Of a DNA stretch of 64,000 nucleotides, positions 11,575 through 25,000 are shown one piece after another. The stretch lies in contig NC_056753.1 in assembly GCF_018687715.1 (NCBI RefSeq), positions 10,033,001 through 10,097,000 of the forward strand, read 5' to 3'. Position numbers and translations under genes: made by a program. The notes beneath the pieces were generated by a model. It did no database searches and was not told the origin of the DNA. It saw nothing but the letters and a program-made list of their open reading frames with translations. Source of the stretch: Carya illinoinensis. Its lineage: Eukaryota > Streptophyta > Magnoliopsida > Fagales > Juglandaceae. Numbering within the stretch: the first letter of the stretch is position 1; each line of letters starts with the position of its first letter.

Positions 11575-14307
11575 CATTTAAATATCAGTTCTTGGCATCC
11601 TTAAAGCATCAATTTATAGGGACATTTAAAAGACTTTCTTCACGTCATTTAAAGCATCGCTCAAGGCATAAGGCATAAGCCTAACATTTCATTTCATGAA
11701 AATACATACTATGAATAACATCCATTCACATGCATATAATTATTACTTGGCATGCATAAATAGGGATTGCCAAGGAAGGCCATTACATACCTATACCTTT
11801 AAACGTTATACCTAGCATACTTTCGTAAAATATAGTTCATGTTGTGTCATAAAGCATCGTAAAGGAAGAGCTTTTTCATTTTCATTTCATATCATTTTAC
11901 CTGGACTCCATGCTATACTCATTTCATGCAATCCATTCATGTGTGTGTTAGATGGCAATCTACATGCATCCACAACCTTAGGTTCATTTTCATCCAGTGC
12001 ATAAGCAACTAAACTAGAAAACATAAACTACACTTCACTTAGACACACTCTCCTTCTATCCCGATCTTCTATGTCTTTCTTATCACATTTCCTCTTTCTG
12101 GGACCTACTTGGATCACCTTTTTTAAACTCATCATTCTACTTCGAGGTCTTATCCTTTAAAGTAAACCTCCATAATTCACCTTAGGGTTAAGACACTAGT
12201 ACCTTCATCTTACTCTTCCTGTTAACCACATCCCAATGCATAACTTGATCAACCAAGTCATGCATCCCAATCCTAGTCCATACACACGTCACTTCCTTCT
12301 TGCATCCTAGCCCACACTTCATCCTCATTCCCATTCATGCATGCCACACAACTTTAAACTAAATCTGAGGTTAAACATTGTGTACCCATGCTCTGACAGA
12401 TTACCCATTACATATGGTAAATCTATCTAGCGCATGTGTCTAACCAGATTACATTTGTACTATACTTCCATTTATCACCTAAGATCAACATATAACTCGT
12501 TGAAGGCCCGCTTGTTTAAAAAAAGCTTCATACTTTGATACCAACCTTCTACTCAAACCCGACTAGGATGACTCTTCATGCTACCCATCCAACAACATAG
12601 TTCATCCTAACAATTAACACGACATGTCACTATTCACAGTTATACCACCCATCACATCACATAGCTCAAAAATACATCCAAGCTACATCGTGACCTTGTC
12701 ACAACATATGGCATCCCGCTACTTCACCACACATAATACACTCCACGTGTACTCCCTTCACTCCAGACTAAACTTCTCACAGCACAGTTCACAACATGAC
12801 ATAGCACACTTCATAATTATGCCCATCACTTCACTACATAGTGAACTCCACAACACAGCATAGTCCACAACCAACAAACTTCACATAAAGCTAACAAGGG
12901 GGAAAGGGAAAGAGAGTTATACCATTGCTAGGATAACTCGTACGTTGCTCTCTATCTAGCACCACTAGTGGCATCGGAAGCCACTGGTTTGGGTGGTAAC
13001 TACTCCGTTGTGGTACCTTGAAATAGGGTTACTTCGGAAGATTGGATATAGGACTTCTCGACTAGATCTATGCATTGGCTGGTGGATCTAGGCTGTGTAA
13101 GGTGGCTAAGGCCATGGGTGGCAGTGGCAGGTCGTGCATAGTGGTGGCTAGCCACGTACAGTGGTTGTTCACCTTGGTTAGGGGCTATTCGGGTATGCGG
13201 GTTGGTGGATCTGGAGGGATGGCCATGGGGAGGCTCATGGTGGCCTCGTGGTGGTGGTGAGGGGTGGATCATGGAAAACTCGCCATGTACAGTGAATCCG
13301 AGAGAGGGAGAGGGCGTGAGAGGTAAAGGGAGGAGCTCCAGGCTATGGCCAGGCATGGAGGGACTGTAGGAGGTGCGATGTAGCTGGTGGTGGTGATGGA
13401 GTGGTAGTATGGTGACCTTACAATGGTGGATCTGGGATCTTGTGAAGAGAGAGGCTGCGTGAGGGGGAGCTAGATTGGGGGCATGGGTAGTTAAGGGAGG
13501 AAGATGTTGGTTTGGCAACAACGTCGTGGTGGTGGCTGGAAGCTATAGCAGCAGAGGCTTGGTTGTGCGAGGTGAGGAACCCATGTGAGAGAGGGTGGCT
13601 CAATTTCAAGATGGGGAGAGGGTAAGGAGCTGTAGCATGGGCTACGTCTGTGATGGGTGGTCACCGTAGAAAGGGGAGCTCATGCAGTGGTGCCCAACGA
13701 CGGACTGCGGCAGCACTGCCATGGCTGGGAGGAGCCAGAGAAAACGCAAGGGGAGATGGGAGAGGGGCTACCAGCTCAGGGAAGGACGGAGAGAGAAGGA
13801 AAGTGGGGGAATGAGGGGCTAGGATTTCCCTTTTGGGTAGTTAATCCTAACCCTTCATCTAGGATCACTAACCTAGATCTAACAATAGGGGTTAATCATA
13901 GAATTAAACTAACTTAAAATAGATAAATAAATAAATAAATACATTAATACTAATTTAAAATCAACTTAACTTACACAAATAATACTCTTTCTTCATTAAA
14001 TAAATGATGAAATCTGCTAAATATCTTTAAGAGAATAAAACTATCTAATTAATTAAAATTTTCAACATAATTTAAATCTCATAATATTCTTAAATAACTA
14101 AAATTATTTAGATAAAATGACTTTTTACAATTATAATATTTTTGGAGCTCTAAAAAATATTATAATTATCTTACCTAAACTCAGGCTTAGTTCAATAACA
14201 TTGGAAACACCCCATTTAAAATACTTCTTGGACATTTAAAATATTCTAAGTCTAACACGCAGAATGAGACTATGACCATTCGAGAGAGAAGGGAGCGGGT
14301 CTTAACA
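11575..14307 (-). repeat. Large direct repeat, left copy (LTR-like)
   Basis: Sequence from about 11587 (ggcatccttaaagcat) to about 14307 (gagcgggtcttaaca) matches 17583-21098 along its length. Examples are the shared tttcatttcatgaaaata near 11690, the shared catgcatgccacacaac near 12335, and the shared end block cttcattaaataaatgatga near 13990. The end, read on the minus strand, starts TGTTAAGACCCGC. That resembles the TGTGATGACCCGC start of the gypsy-type LTR, so a minus-strand LTR is likely. The left boundary is cut off next to the hAT relic. The 12.9-13.8 kb part is GC-rich and produces long spurious ORFs. Confidence 0.65.
12538..12549 (-). other. Possible degenerate iMet-type primer binding site
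   Basis: On the minus strand this region reads TTGGTATCAAAGT, close to TGGTATCAGAGC, the iMet-type site at 6100-6111. If real, the LTR proper would start just to its right, near 12552, and the sequence to its left would be internal. The matching position in the right-hand copy (about 18577-18592) is further diverged, so this is only a candidate. Confidence 0.3.
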
Positions 14308-16900
14308 CCACTATAAATTCAATGATGGAATTTCTATAGGCTTTAGGAACCTCATAAAAACTCATTAAGTTTTCACGAATGCTACCAACCACTATGGGCG
14401 TAGTGGGTTTTAATTTGTCAGCATAGCTAATGCTACCACCCACTATGGTGCAAGAAACATAGTTTTATTTATTTGAGGTAGTTAGAAGTGTAAGAATGCT
14501 ATATGTTTTGCGACATTAGACTCATTTGATTATTTAGTATTTTAAGCCGCAATAATCCCATTTTTATTTTTTACACGAAACGCTTGCTTGAAATTGTGTT
14601 TTTATTTTTTCGGGGCAATTCGAGATTGAATTTCAATAAACAAACTGCACAGTTGGATTTATACCAAACTTCAGGGTTTTACAGTGTAAAATTTATTGAT
14701 CACTTTTTCGGAGTGAATAGTAATCTCAATAATAGCACTACTTGGTGAATAGTTTTGGACATTTGGTACCAAGAGGAGCATTGAGATGGATTGTGAAGGA
14801 ATTCAAGGCATGAAATCATGCCACCAAAGAAAAATTCTATTTTCCATCTGATCAACCAAATTGTGCCAGATCAAAGAGGGTTCAACCCTAGTGAAACCCT
14901 AAACAGTTTCCCCAAACCTTAAAGTTAGCCTCCAAACCCTTTTTGATCCAATTTTTAGCATTGTGTTTAATCACTTGATCAAACCACTTCCACATGCTAT
15001 TAATTCCTCAAATTCATGTTATGACATCATTATCCAACCTTTTAAATCTTGAAAATTTGATTGGGCAAAGAAATATTAGATTGAGCTTGATAACATCTCA
15101 AACTCTAACCAAACCCTATTTAACAAAATGAAGCCCACTAGGTTAAGACCCACAAATTTTGGCCACCTTAGCAAAGTTTCTTGAGGAAGTTCCCCCCCCC
15201 CCCCCCCCCCCAAAACATGGCAGGCCCCCCCTCCCCCAAATAGTTCTTGATGTGAGAGGAAAGTCCACCTCATCACCCCCTTCTATGAGGTAGCAGCAGT
15301 AGCCCACTCCCCCTTACTATTCTTCACTTTTTGTGACATAGACACCACCCATCAAAGGGTCATTCAAGCCCATACTTCATCCTCTAGAAGTCTAGAGGCG
15401 TGCAAGGTTCCCTTTCATTCACTTCATCACTTCTCATCCTCATTCTTAGAGAGAGACACTTAGGAGTACTTTCGGGTAGTTTTCTGAGACATTTTACGTG
15501 ACGATTTTCAACCCCTTGTAAGTATTTCTCACAATGAATCTTTCATGAAAGTTTGTTTTTCTTTTAGTCTAGTTTTGTGGATATCTTTTTGTTTCATTTC
15601 ATGGTCATTTTATCGATCAAAAGTTATTTTAACTATGGAAAAGGTCATTCTAGACAACAAACTGGAGAGTGTCTTATATTTTGGAGTTTTTGACCACACT
15701 AATGGACATATCTTAATCTAAAATTTTATTAGAGTATTTGAACATGTTTATATGAATGTTGGTTGAGGCTTCGTTGCATGATTAAATTTTTTGATAAAAT
15801 AGTTTCTTAGATCTAGAAACTTAGAAACTGAAAGAGGAAAAACAGTTTCTGTTATAAGAAAGTTTGAATCTTTTGTGGTTTAATATTACTCCAATGGCTT
15901 TGATATTTTTATTTAAGGATCCTAAACCTCTTATACGCATGTTAGAATGTTATTTTGAAGATTTTTGGTATTAGTTTCAAGGATATGATTTTTTACGCAA
16001 GAAGATACTCGGTTAGGCTAAAGGTTTGATGTTTTTGGTTAGATCCATGTTTTGGTTGCTTTTTATCCATGTGATTTTAAGTTTAATACTTGTATATGCC
16101 TTAGGACATATTTTTTAACCATGTGATTTCTTTGGTTTGAAGATCTCATCATTTTACACCATGATCAAGTATTTGATCAAACTAGTTAAGAGAAATTTTC
16201 TATTTTTTCACTAAGTGTGGAGCCAAGTACTCCAAGTGATGTTTTGTGATTTTTGATGATTTATGTTTAATGATTCAAAGTGTGGTTGTTCTTAGTATGA
16301 TATTATGAATATGATAGTGTGTTTTTCATAGTTTTGTTTTGTTTTAAATTTTTTTGAGTTGATATTTGAGTTTAAGTCAAAATTTACATGAGAAATTTTG
16401 AAGTTAGTTTATAGTTGATATTTGATATTTTGATTTTTTTGGAGTTAGGATGTGAAATCCTTAAGTTATGGGTAAAATGGTAATCTTTTCACATGTAGAA
16501 GGTAAAATGATAATTTTACTCTTAAGTTATCATTTTTCCATGTTTCTAATTATTAGTGATTAAGTTTAAGTTTCTAACTTTTAGAATCGCTATTTATCGG
16601 TCCTCATGTTTGAGCTTGATTTCTCGTAAAACATGACGATCAAGTTAGATTTTAACTTACTTTCAATTTATTGTATATATGTGATGGATAAGAAAACTAC
16701 AGTTTATGTATATATATATAAATAACACCCATCCATGTGGTGGGAATATTAGAACATGATTTTAAGAAAGAAACAAGAATTACTATTTGTTTTAAAACTT
16801 TTTCGTTTTCTACCTAGGATACGAAAGACTCAATGTTTAAAATAAAACATACTTTAGGATAAAAGAGAGTTATAGTGGAAAACATTAAATTTTAAAATTT
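14308..16900. other. Spacer between the large direct repeats
   Basis: No reliable coding sequence was found. It contains a run of 20 C at 15192-15211 followed by C-rich sequence, a T-rich segment (15540-16450), and a TA-rich patch near 16700. It could be the short internal region of a non-autonomous element, but no polypurine tract, gag or pol could be identified. Confidence 0.4.
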
Positions 16901-19633
16901 AAAAGTCCTTCATAGAAAAAATATGCCTAGATTTCTATGCTTTTTCCCTTGGGCCATGCCCGTCTTGACGCCTTATGCTCATTTTGTTCCTGAGGGGGGA
17001 GGGACATACATAAAAACTAAAATGAGTGGATGACTCAGTAAGCATTATTTCATGCAGTAAAACTATACTAACATAGATTTTCATTCATGCATTCATCACT
17101 CCATACATACTATGCATAAGACATACGTTCATTTAAAACATTACGAGGTGGGGTTGTTCATAAAAGTAAAATATTTTCCCATACCTCGTACCTTCATTTC
17201 TTAGAGAATCAAAACACACATACATTCTCTTATCACTTTCCTATGGCCCGTACACATTGTTATGCCCTATGTGTGAGGGTTAGCAGTCTTCCTTTAAACT
17301 AGACTCCACCCCTGGCTACAACTTGGGTATCCTTTTCAGTCAGGGGGCAACACTGGGTGCACTGCCAGTACTACTTACCCGGCATTGCAATATGCCCATT
17401 CATTTGGTACCATTCCATTCATTCATATGGTCATTACATATTTTCATACATTAAAACTTTCATTCATTTAGTCCCTTCCTTCATTTTAGTCATTTCATTC
17501 CTTTTCATTCTTTTAATCCATTCATTCATGAAAGTCATTTAAAAGTATGAACTTAAACATCATCTTTCAAGACATCACTTAAAAGATTAGTTTATGGCAT
17601 CCTTAAAGCATTAGTTCATAGGGACATTTAAAACAGTTTTGTCGCAAATTTAAAGTATCGCTTAAAGTATAGGGCATAGGTCTCAACATTTCCTTTCATG
17701 AAAATAAAGACAATAGATACTACATATAATCATCCATCATATGCATACAATTAAATACTTGGAGTGCATAAAATGGGGCTACTAAGAAGGGCTATTACAT
17801 ACATATACCTTTAAATACTATACTTAGCATACTTTCATAAAATATTGTTCATGTCCCTTTGTAAAGTGTCATAAAGGGAAATTATTTTATTTTCATTTTA
17901 TATCTTTTTAGAAAACTCTATAAGGGTATGAATATAATACTTACCTGGACTCCTTGCCATACTCATTTCATCTAGTTCCTTCAAGTGCGTGCCATGGAAA
18001 CTTACATGCATACACAACCTCAACATCATTCTCCATCTAGTGCATAAGCAACTAAACTAGAAAACACAGACTGCACTTCACTTAGACACACTCTCCTTCT
18101 ATCCCATTCTTCTATGTCTTCCTTATCACATTTTCTATTTCTGAGACTCACTTGGGTCACCTTTTTCAAACTCAGCATTCTACTTCGAGATCTTATCCTT
18201 TAAAGTGAACCTCCATGATTCACCTTAGGCTTAAGATACTAAGACTTCATCTTACTCTTCCTATTAACCACAACCCGATGCATAAATTGATCAACTAAGT
18301 CATGCATCCCAATCCTAGTCCATACACACATCACTTTCTTCTTGCATCCTAGCCCCCACTTCATCCTCATTCCCATCCATGCATGCCACACAACTTTAAG
18401 CTAACTCTAACGCTTAAACATCATGTACCCATGCTTTGGACAGATTACTTATTATATATGGTAGATCCGTCCAGCACATCATGTAATCTGTCCAGATTAC
18501 ACACATACTTTATCATCTTTTATCATCTAAGATCAACATATAATTTGTTGAACGCCCGCTTGTGTAAATTAGCTCCAAACTCCGATACCTACTTCTACTC
18601 AAACCCGACTAGCATGACTCTTCATACTACCCGTCCAACAACATAGTTCGTCCCAACACTTAACGTTACAAGACTCCATTTTCAACTACACCTCCATCGT
18701 GTCACGTAGCTTGAGACTAATCCCAAGCTACATTGTTATCTACCACTTCACCTGGCATCACGCCACATCACTTTTACACTAACTTCTAACTCATCACTAG
18801 CACAACTCCTCACGTTCTCATGCCACTACGTGACATCCCGTCACATTTCTACTATATCACTCTTTCACCACTCCATGACTTCACATGTACTCTCAACCAA
18901 ACCCAGCCACACCGTGACTACCATCACTACGAGAGGGTCACATCACAACTACTCTGAGATACTGTTTCACAGTTCCTGACGCTACACAACATGCTCTACT
19001 CTACTCAACTATGCAATTATCCAAACCTTCATGACATGCCCAACACTTCTAGTACACTTCTAGTTCACGACTTCACCACACGGAGTACACTTTACGTATA
19101 CTCCCTTCAATCCATACTACGCCACACATCAACACAACGACACACATTTCACAACCACCATTACAACACAATCCACAACCAACCGACTTTATATAAATAA
19201 CGAGGAAAAGGGAAAGAGAATTATACCATCATTGAGGCTAACTCGCACATTGCTAGCTGCCTGGCATGGCCAATGGTGTCGGAAGCCACTAGCTCAGGCG
19301 GTAACCACTCCGTCGTGGTCACTACTGTGACATTGAAACAGGGCTAAGTCGGAAGGTCGGATCTAGGTTTTCTCAACTAGATCTAGGCTTTGGCGGGTGG
19401 ATTTAGGCTATGTGAGGTGGCTGAGGTCATGGGTTGGCTGAGGAAAGGTCGTGGGTGGTAGCTAAGCCGTGTATAGTGGTTGTTTAGGTGTTGGAGGTGG
19501 TTGTTTTGGACTATAGGTTGGTGGATCTTGAAAGGTAGTCATGGGGAGGCTCATGGTGGTCCTTTGGTGATGGTGTGGGGGCAGAGCACGACAGCTCCAT
19601 GCGTTCATAGGGTTGAGGTCGTGGCTTATGGAT

Positions 19634-19660
19634 GAGAGAGAGAGAGAGAGAGAGAGAGAC
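19634..19660. repeat. (AG)n microsatellite
   Basis: An uninterrupted GA/AG dinucleotide run lies inside the right-hand large repeat and is absent from the left copy. Confidence 0.9.
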
Positions 19661-20084
19661 TCAACTGGTCATGGAGGGGCTTAGGAGGTGCTGGTGAAGC
19701 TATGGTGGCATCAAGGTGGTGGTACGGTGGTTGGGTGGCGGTGGATCTAGGTCATGGGTCACGGAGGACCCATGAGAGAGTGAGAGAGCGTATGGGTGAT
19801 GGGGGACTTCGACTAGGCATGGGGAGGCTAGTGGGAGGTCGCCAGTGAGGGTGGAGGCTGTTGGTGGCAGTGCGGTGGCGTGGGGTTGGTTTATAGCGAG
19901 GCTAGCAGCGGTGAAAGGGAGAAACCGTGTGAGACCCATTCAGGGGAGGGAGAGCCTATGGGAGGAGATCGGTGGCGGGGGAAAGGTCGCCGGTGAGGTG
20001 GATGTGATGGGCGGCGTCGACTAGGCTAGGTCACAGCAGAGCTAGGCTACGCAAGGAGGAGGGGCTATGGGGAAGGGGCTGCAC

Positions 20085-20487
20085 AACTGTTTTAAATACT
20101 GTACTAATATTGGCCAGTACGTTGGTATATGACGTACTAGCCACTAGTCCAGTACATGTATTATACATGTTTCGTACCACCCTAAATACCGGCCTATGTA
20201 CCAGCCAGTATTTCAGCCTTTACTTTTTTTTCATTTTTTCAAATTGCAAGATCATTTTTTGACCCCCCAATTCAGACCAGGCTATTTATAATTTATATAT
20301 ATATATGTATTTATATATAATTTATTAATATATAGACTATTATTTTGGAATATAATTTATATATCTTTATATATAATTTATTCATATATCGACTACCCCA
20401 AAACGGTACATGAAATGGTACCAGTACCGAAATATTTCGGTCTAGTGCCTTGACCGGTATGGCATCCAGTACGGTATTCAAAACTTT
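20085..20487. mobile_element. hAT-type MITE, about 0.4 kb
   Basis: The element interrupts the right-hand large repeat where the left copy is continuous. It is flanked by gggctgcac at both ends (20076-20084 and 20488-20496), consistent with the 8-bp duplication typical of hAT elements. Its ends are inverted: the left reads GTTTTAAATACTGTACT and the right, complemented, reads GTTTTGAATACCGTACT. The core is AT-rich with repeated tatatataattt motifs and has no coding capacity, so it would have moved with a transposase supplied in trans. Confidence 0.75.
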
Positions 20488-21099
20488 GGGCTGCACGCGT
20501 GATTAGAGGGAGAGGGAGGAGAGAGAGGGAAAGAGAGGAATGAGGGGAAAAATGGAAAGGGTTTGGGTATTTAATCCTAACCCTTCATCTTGGGGTCTTA
20601 GATCCGATTTAACAGTAAGAGTTTATACACTGTAAAAACTAACTAAATTAAGAGGAATTAAGATAGAAATATTATATCATTAATTCAAACTCAATTTTAG
20701 GTTATAAAATAATAATCTTTCATCATTTAATAAATGATGAAGTTTGCTAAATATTTTTTAAGACAGTAAAATCATCTAATTAATTTGAAGTTTTCAACAT
20801 AATTGAAATTTCATAATATTTTTAAATAACTAAAATCATTTCGATAAAGTGATTTTCTACAATTATAATATTTTTGGGCCTTTCAAAAATATTATAATTG
20901 TCTTACTTAAAATCAGGTTTAGTCCAATAACACTAGAAATACCTCATTTAATACTTCTTAAACATTTAAAATATTCGACGGCTTAAAGCCCTAGACTTGC
21001 TTTATAAATCACTTGATATCTTTAAAAATATACCATCAAGGTTTGACACGTAGAACAAGACTCATGACCATTAGAGAGATAAATGAGTGGGTTGTTATA

Positions 21100-21420
21100 G
21101 TATATTATCATATATGCCATGCCATGTTGTATCATTACATGTTTATCTATTACGCATGATTTATTCTATCATGGAATACTTACCTGTTACACAATCTATT
21201 ATGTCATGTATTGCTATAAGTTGCAAGTATATCATGTTATGTTATGCCATCTGTTATATGTATGCCATGTCATGTAATATTCACTGTTACATGTATGTCA
21301 TGTAACGTAATATTCACTGTCACATGTTATGCCATGTTATGAAATATTATCTGTTATATGTCATTTCGTGCTATATGTAATGACATATAACATGAAATGA
21401 TTATTTTCAAGTTTTTGTGT
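21100..21420. repeat. Degenerate short tandem repeats (ATGCCATGTTATG-like)
   Basis: Variants of tatgccatgttatg, gttacatgtatgtcatg and aatattcactgt recur every 30-50 bp across this interval. Unit length and sequence drift, so it looks like an old minisatellite. The short ORF read across it is a by-product. Confidence 0.6.
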
Positions 21421-22030
21421 TAAAAGGATTATTCAACCAGCTTGTTTAAAAACCAACCAATTTTATGTTCTATTTATAAAAAGAAGGCTTTGGACCCAAT
21501 TTCGTGGGGCCCTTTCTCTAGGCTTGGCCCCTTTTTATTGGCCCACCCCGTACGGCTCATTACCTTTTAAAACCAAAAGAATAACAATGGTTTTGAACCT
21601 AGGACCTAGAGGTAAACAAAGGCTGAGTGCACCAAAAAGCTCTAGCCCTGATTTATTTATTCTGATATTTTATTTTTTATGTTTGTATTTCATGCTGTTG
21701 CATTTTATTACATATTTGATATGAATTTGTTTTGTGAATTGATAACATGTGATTTATAAGATTATTTTATCAAAAAGTTTGTTAGGTTATTTATTTATGT
21801 TGGCCTTAAAATATTTTTGGGAAGTTATAAATAACGCAAAAATTAAGTTAAAATTCATAATTAGACATTGTGGCACATGAAATGATTAAGAAGCCTAGCG
21901 AATTTTCAATCTTGCGACATGTATTAATTATTTTTCCTTTTTAACTTAGATAGACGTGGAAAATTTCTTAAGGTATGTGTGTAATATATTTTTGTGCCCT
22001 TTTATAGTATAATTATAAAGGGGAGATACT
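21421..22030. other. Intergenic sequence, nothing recognised
   Basis: AT-rich sequence precedes the copia relic. It may include that element's left LTR or leader, but I could not match it to a second copy on the right side. Confidence 0.35.
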
Positions 22031-25000
22031 AAATGGAGAAAATTATGTCATCTGGCATTGGAAGATCCAATATGTCTTGAGTGAGTACGAGGTCTTGGAA
22101 ACCTTAACTCACTTCTTGAGCCTGAGAAAGGGGACCTAAAACAATACCAAAAGGATCACAAAGCCCTCAATAATTACCTTATGAAGGATCGATGCGTGTA
22201 CTTTACTATGTTAAGGAGCATGCACAATGATCTTCTCATTGAGTTTGAGGATTACAACACTACTCAAAATATGTCGTAAGTACTAAAAGTGAAGTTCGGG
22301 GGGTCACGAGGTTGCGGGGGTTGACCATGATGTTTGACTCCTATTATATGCACTCTAAACAAGTGATAAAGCAACATCTTAGAGCGATATTATCCATGAT
22401 CCATGAACTTAAGGTTGCCATAAACAATCTGACTGATGAACACAAGTTTTGGTTGTTATATGCTTGCTACCTAACTCTTGGGAAATAATGAATCAAAACT
22501 TGACGCCCAATGAGAATATCAAAACCTTTGCTGATGTGTCGCATCACTGCTAACTTGAGGCTGAGCACCTAAAGGCTGCTAAGCCTAAACATTTAGCATG
22601 TGTGGCTAAATCTAGCTCACACAAGGCAATTAGGCCAAAATGCAAGAACCAAGATTGGAGTAGCAACTAGACATGTGCAAAAGGGGTCAAGACCTTTCTA
22701 AGTGTGGCAAGACAGGCAAGCATGGGAAGAACAAGTCTAAGCTAGACTACCTCAATTGTGGAAAGAAATGAAACTTCGCTAGTGATCGCTTGAAGAAGGT
22801 ACAATCTAATTATTTTCTTCTTGTTTATGTAACAAACTATGTGATGGTTACTTGCTCCTATTGTATGTGACTATTGATTTAGGAGTGATTGAGCACATAG
22901 CACAAGATAGAGTTGGATTTGTGAAATATTTTCTTATTGCAGTTGAGACTCATGACATCAGGGTAGGGAACAAAGCTAGCATGAAGGTGCTACGAGTTGG
23001 TACCTACAAGCTGGACTTGCAAGGCAGTTGCATTTTATTGCTCCACAATGTACTATATGCTCATAAATTTTTATGAAACTTACTTTTTGTAGTTACTTTA
23101 GTTATACTTAGTTTTCATAGTTTGTTTGAAAAAAATTGTATTTCTATCTGTTTTAGCAACTTTTTTATGGTTATGTTTTTCTTTTAGACAGTTTCATGAT
23201 AATGGATTTGGATTATTCAAATGTGAATGAATCTACAGCTTTATTGATAATCTAGACTCAAATAAATGTAATACTAGGCTTGGCGATATTAGGTAAGAAA
23301 TGATGACTAGATTAGCTAGAGAATGCTTTATGGGCAATTCAGCTAAAGTCACACTGCCTAAATGTGAACATTGTTTGATGGGAAAGTAAAGAGAAAACAA
23401 TTTGGGAAAGCAACGAGAGCATCTCTTCCATTGCAATTAATCCACTCAAATATTTGTGGCCCAATGAGGGTGAGCCAAAACACAAGACTGTCTATTGCAT
23501 CATACTCATGCATAATTTTTCACGATATGGCCTTGTCAATTTGATCACCCATAAGTTTGAAGCTTTGGATTGCTTCAAACAATACATGAGCTTGGTTGAG
23601 AATTAATTAGACAAGATTGTAAAGGCTTTGAGAACTAACTGTGGACGTGAATATCTATCTAAGCAGTTTAAAAGGCTTTGTGATGAAAAATGAATAAAAA
23701 GGCAGTTAACAATGCTAAATAAGCTACAACAAAATGATTTAGTAGGAAGGAAAAGCTAGATGGTTAGGTCATGATGGTGCAAGCAAACCTACTAATATCA
23801 TATTGGGGGTAATGCACTTTTTACTGGAACCAACATTCTTAACCAAGTGTTCTCTAGATCAGTACCTTCCACTTTGTATGAACTTTAAACCAACTAGAAA
23901 CACAACTTAAGTAACTTGTGCTCATGGCTTTCAACGGGCTTTGTTCATGATTCTTCTCATAAATACAAGTACACGAACCACTAACCACTCTAAGGGATAT
24001 GTATTGATCGGTGAATAGGTTGATAGAAGTGTGTTTGAAATTGAGCACAGGATGTAGATTTCATCAATGATGAATTTCCAAGTAGAGGTGAGGTTGGTAG
24101 GAGTTTGGGATTCTAAGAGATTGTGGATCAAGAGGAAGCCACTCCAAGAAACTTAGTTGAAAATGAGAAAATTTCTCAAGCTCCTACAAACAGTGGGAGT
24201 AACTTAGCTTGAAGTGGTAGCACACCACTTGTGGGCCATTCACAACAAACTCAACCATGAAGAAGCTCACATGGAAAGGTTCCTCATTGCCTATTTGAAA
24301 CTAAAGGGGGGACTTTCATATTGCTTTTGCAAGGTGACAATGAGCCTAGAATAATTCAAGAGACTCTCTTATCTTCTACTAAGGATGAGTGAATAAAAGC
24401 ACTAATTAATGAAATGGAGTCTATAAAGACCAACCAGATCTGGGATATGGTAGACCTACCGCTAGGGCGAAAGGTCATTGGGAAAGAATGGGTTATGTAG
24501 ACTATAAGAAAACTCTTTCTCCAATAATAAGGTTTGCCTCAATTCGCCTAATTCTAGCCATAGACTATAGTATCATATATAAGTTTGGAACTCTACCAAA
24601 TGGAAGTTAAGACAACCTTTCTAAATGGATAGTTAGATGAAGAGATTTATATGGATCAACCCATAGACTTTGTGGTCAAAGGTCAATAGCATAAAGAGTG
24701 CAAGCTCAAGCAATCTATATATGGGCTAAAGCAATTATCTAGATAGTGGTGTCTAAGAATCCTTTAGCCATTCTATCAAACAAGTTTATGATGATTCCAG
24801 AAGACCACTACGTCTATGTAAAATAGTCAAAGAAAAGCTTCGTTTTATTGTCATTGTACATTGATGACATTCTATTAGTTAGAAAAGACAAGTAGATGAT
24901 TGTCACCACTTAGGAGTGGTTGTCCCTCAATTTTGAGGTAAATGACATGGGTGAAGCAAAATACAATTTTACGAGTTAAGATTTATATAGATTCTTCAAA

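Larger units (their letters stand above)
16930..21098 (-). repeat. Large direct repeat, right copy (LTR-like)
   Basis: Its 17583-21098 part aligns with 11587-14307, and it extends further left to about 16930. It ends at agtgggttgttata, the diverged equivalent of the left copy terminus. It carries an extra MITE at 20085-20487 and an AG microsatellite (19635-19660) that the left copy lacks. The 19.3-20.0 kb GC-rich segment corresponds to 12.9-13.8 kb. Open frames here are short and not conserved between the copies. The left boundary is uncertain. Confidence 0.6.

Noticed and set aside
13000..13521. 173-codon minus-strand ORF with histidine- and proline-rich sequence
   Set aside because: It is in the GC-rich part of the large direct repeat, is not maintained in the right-hand copy and has no domain.
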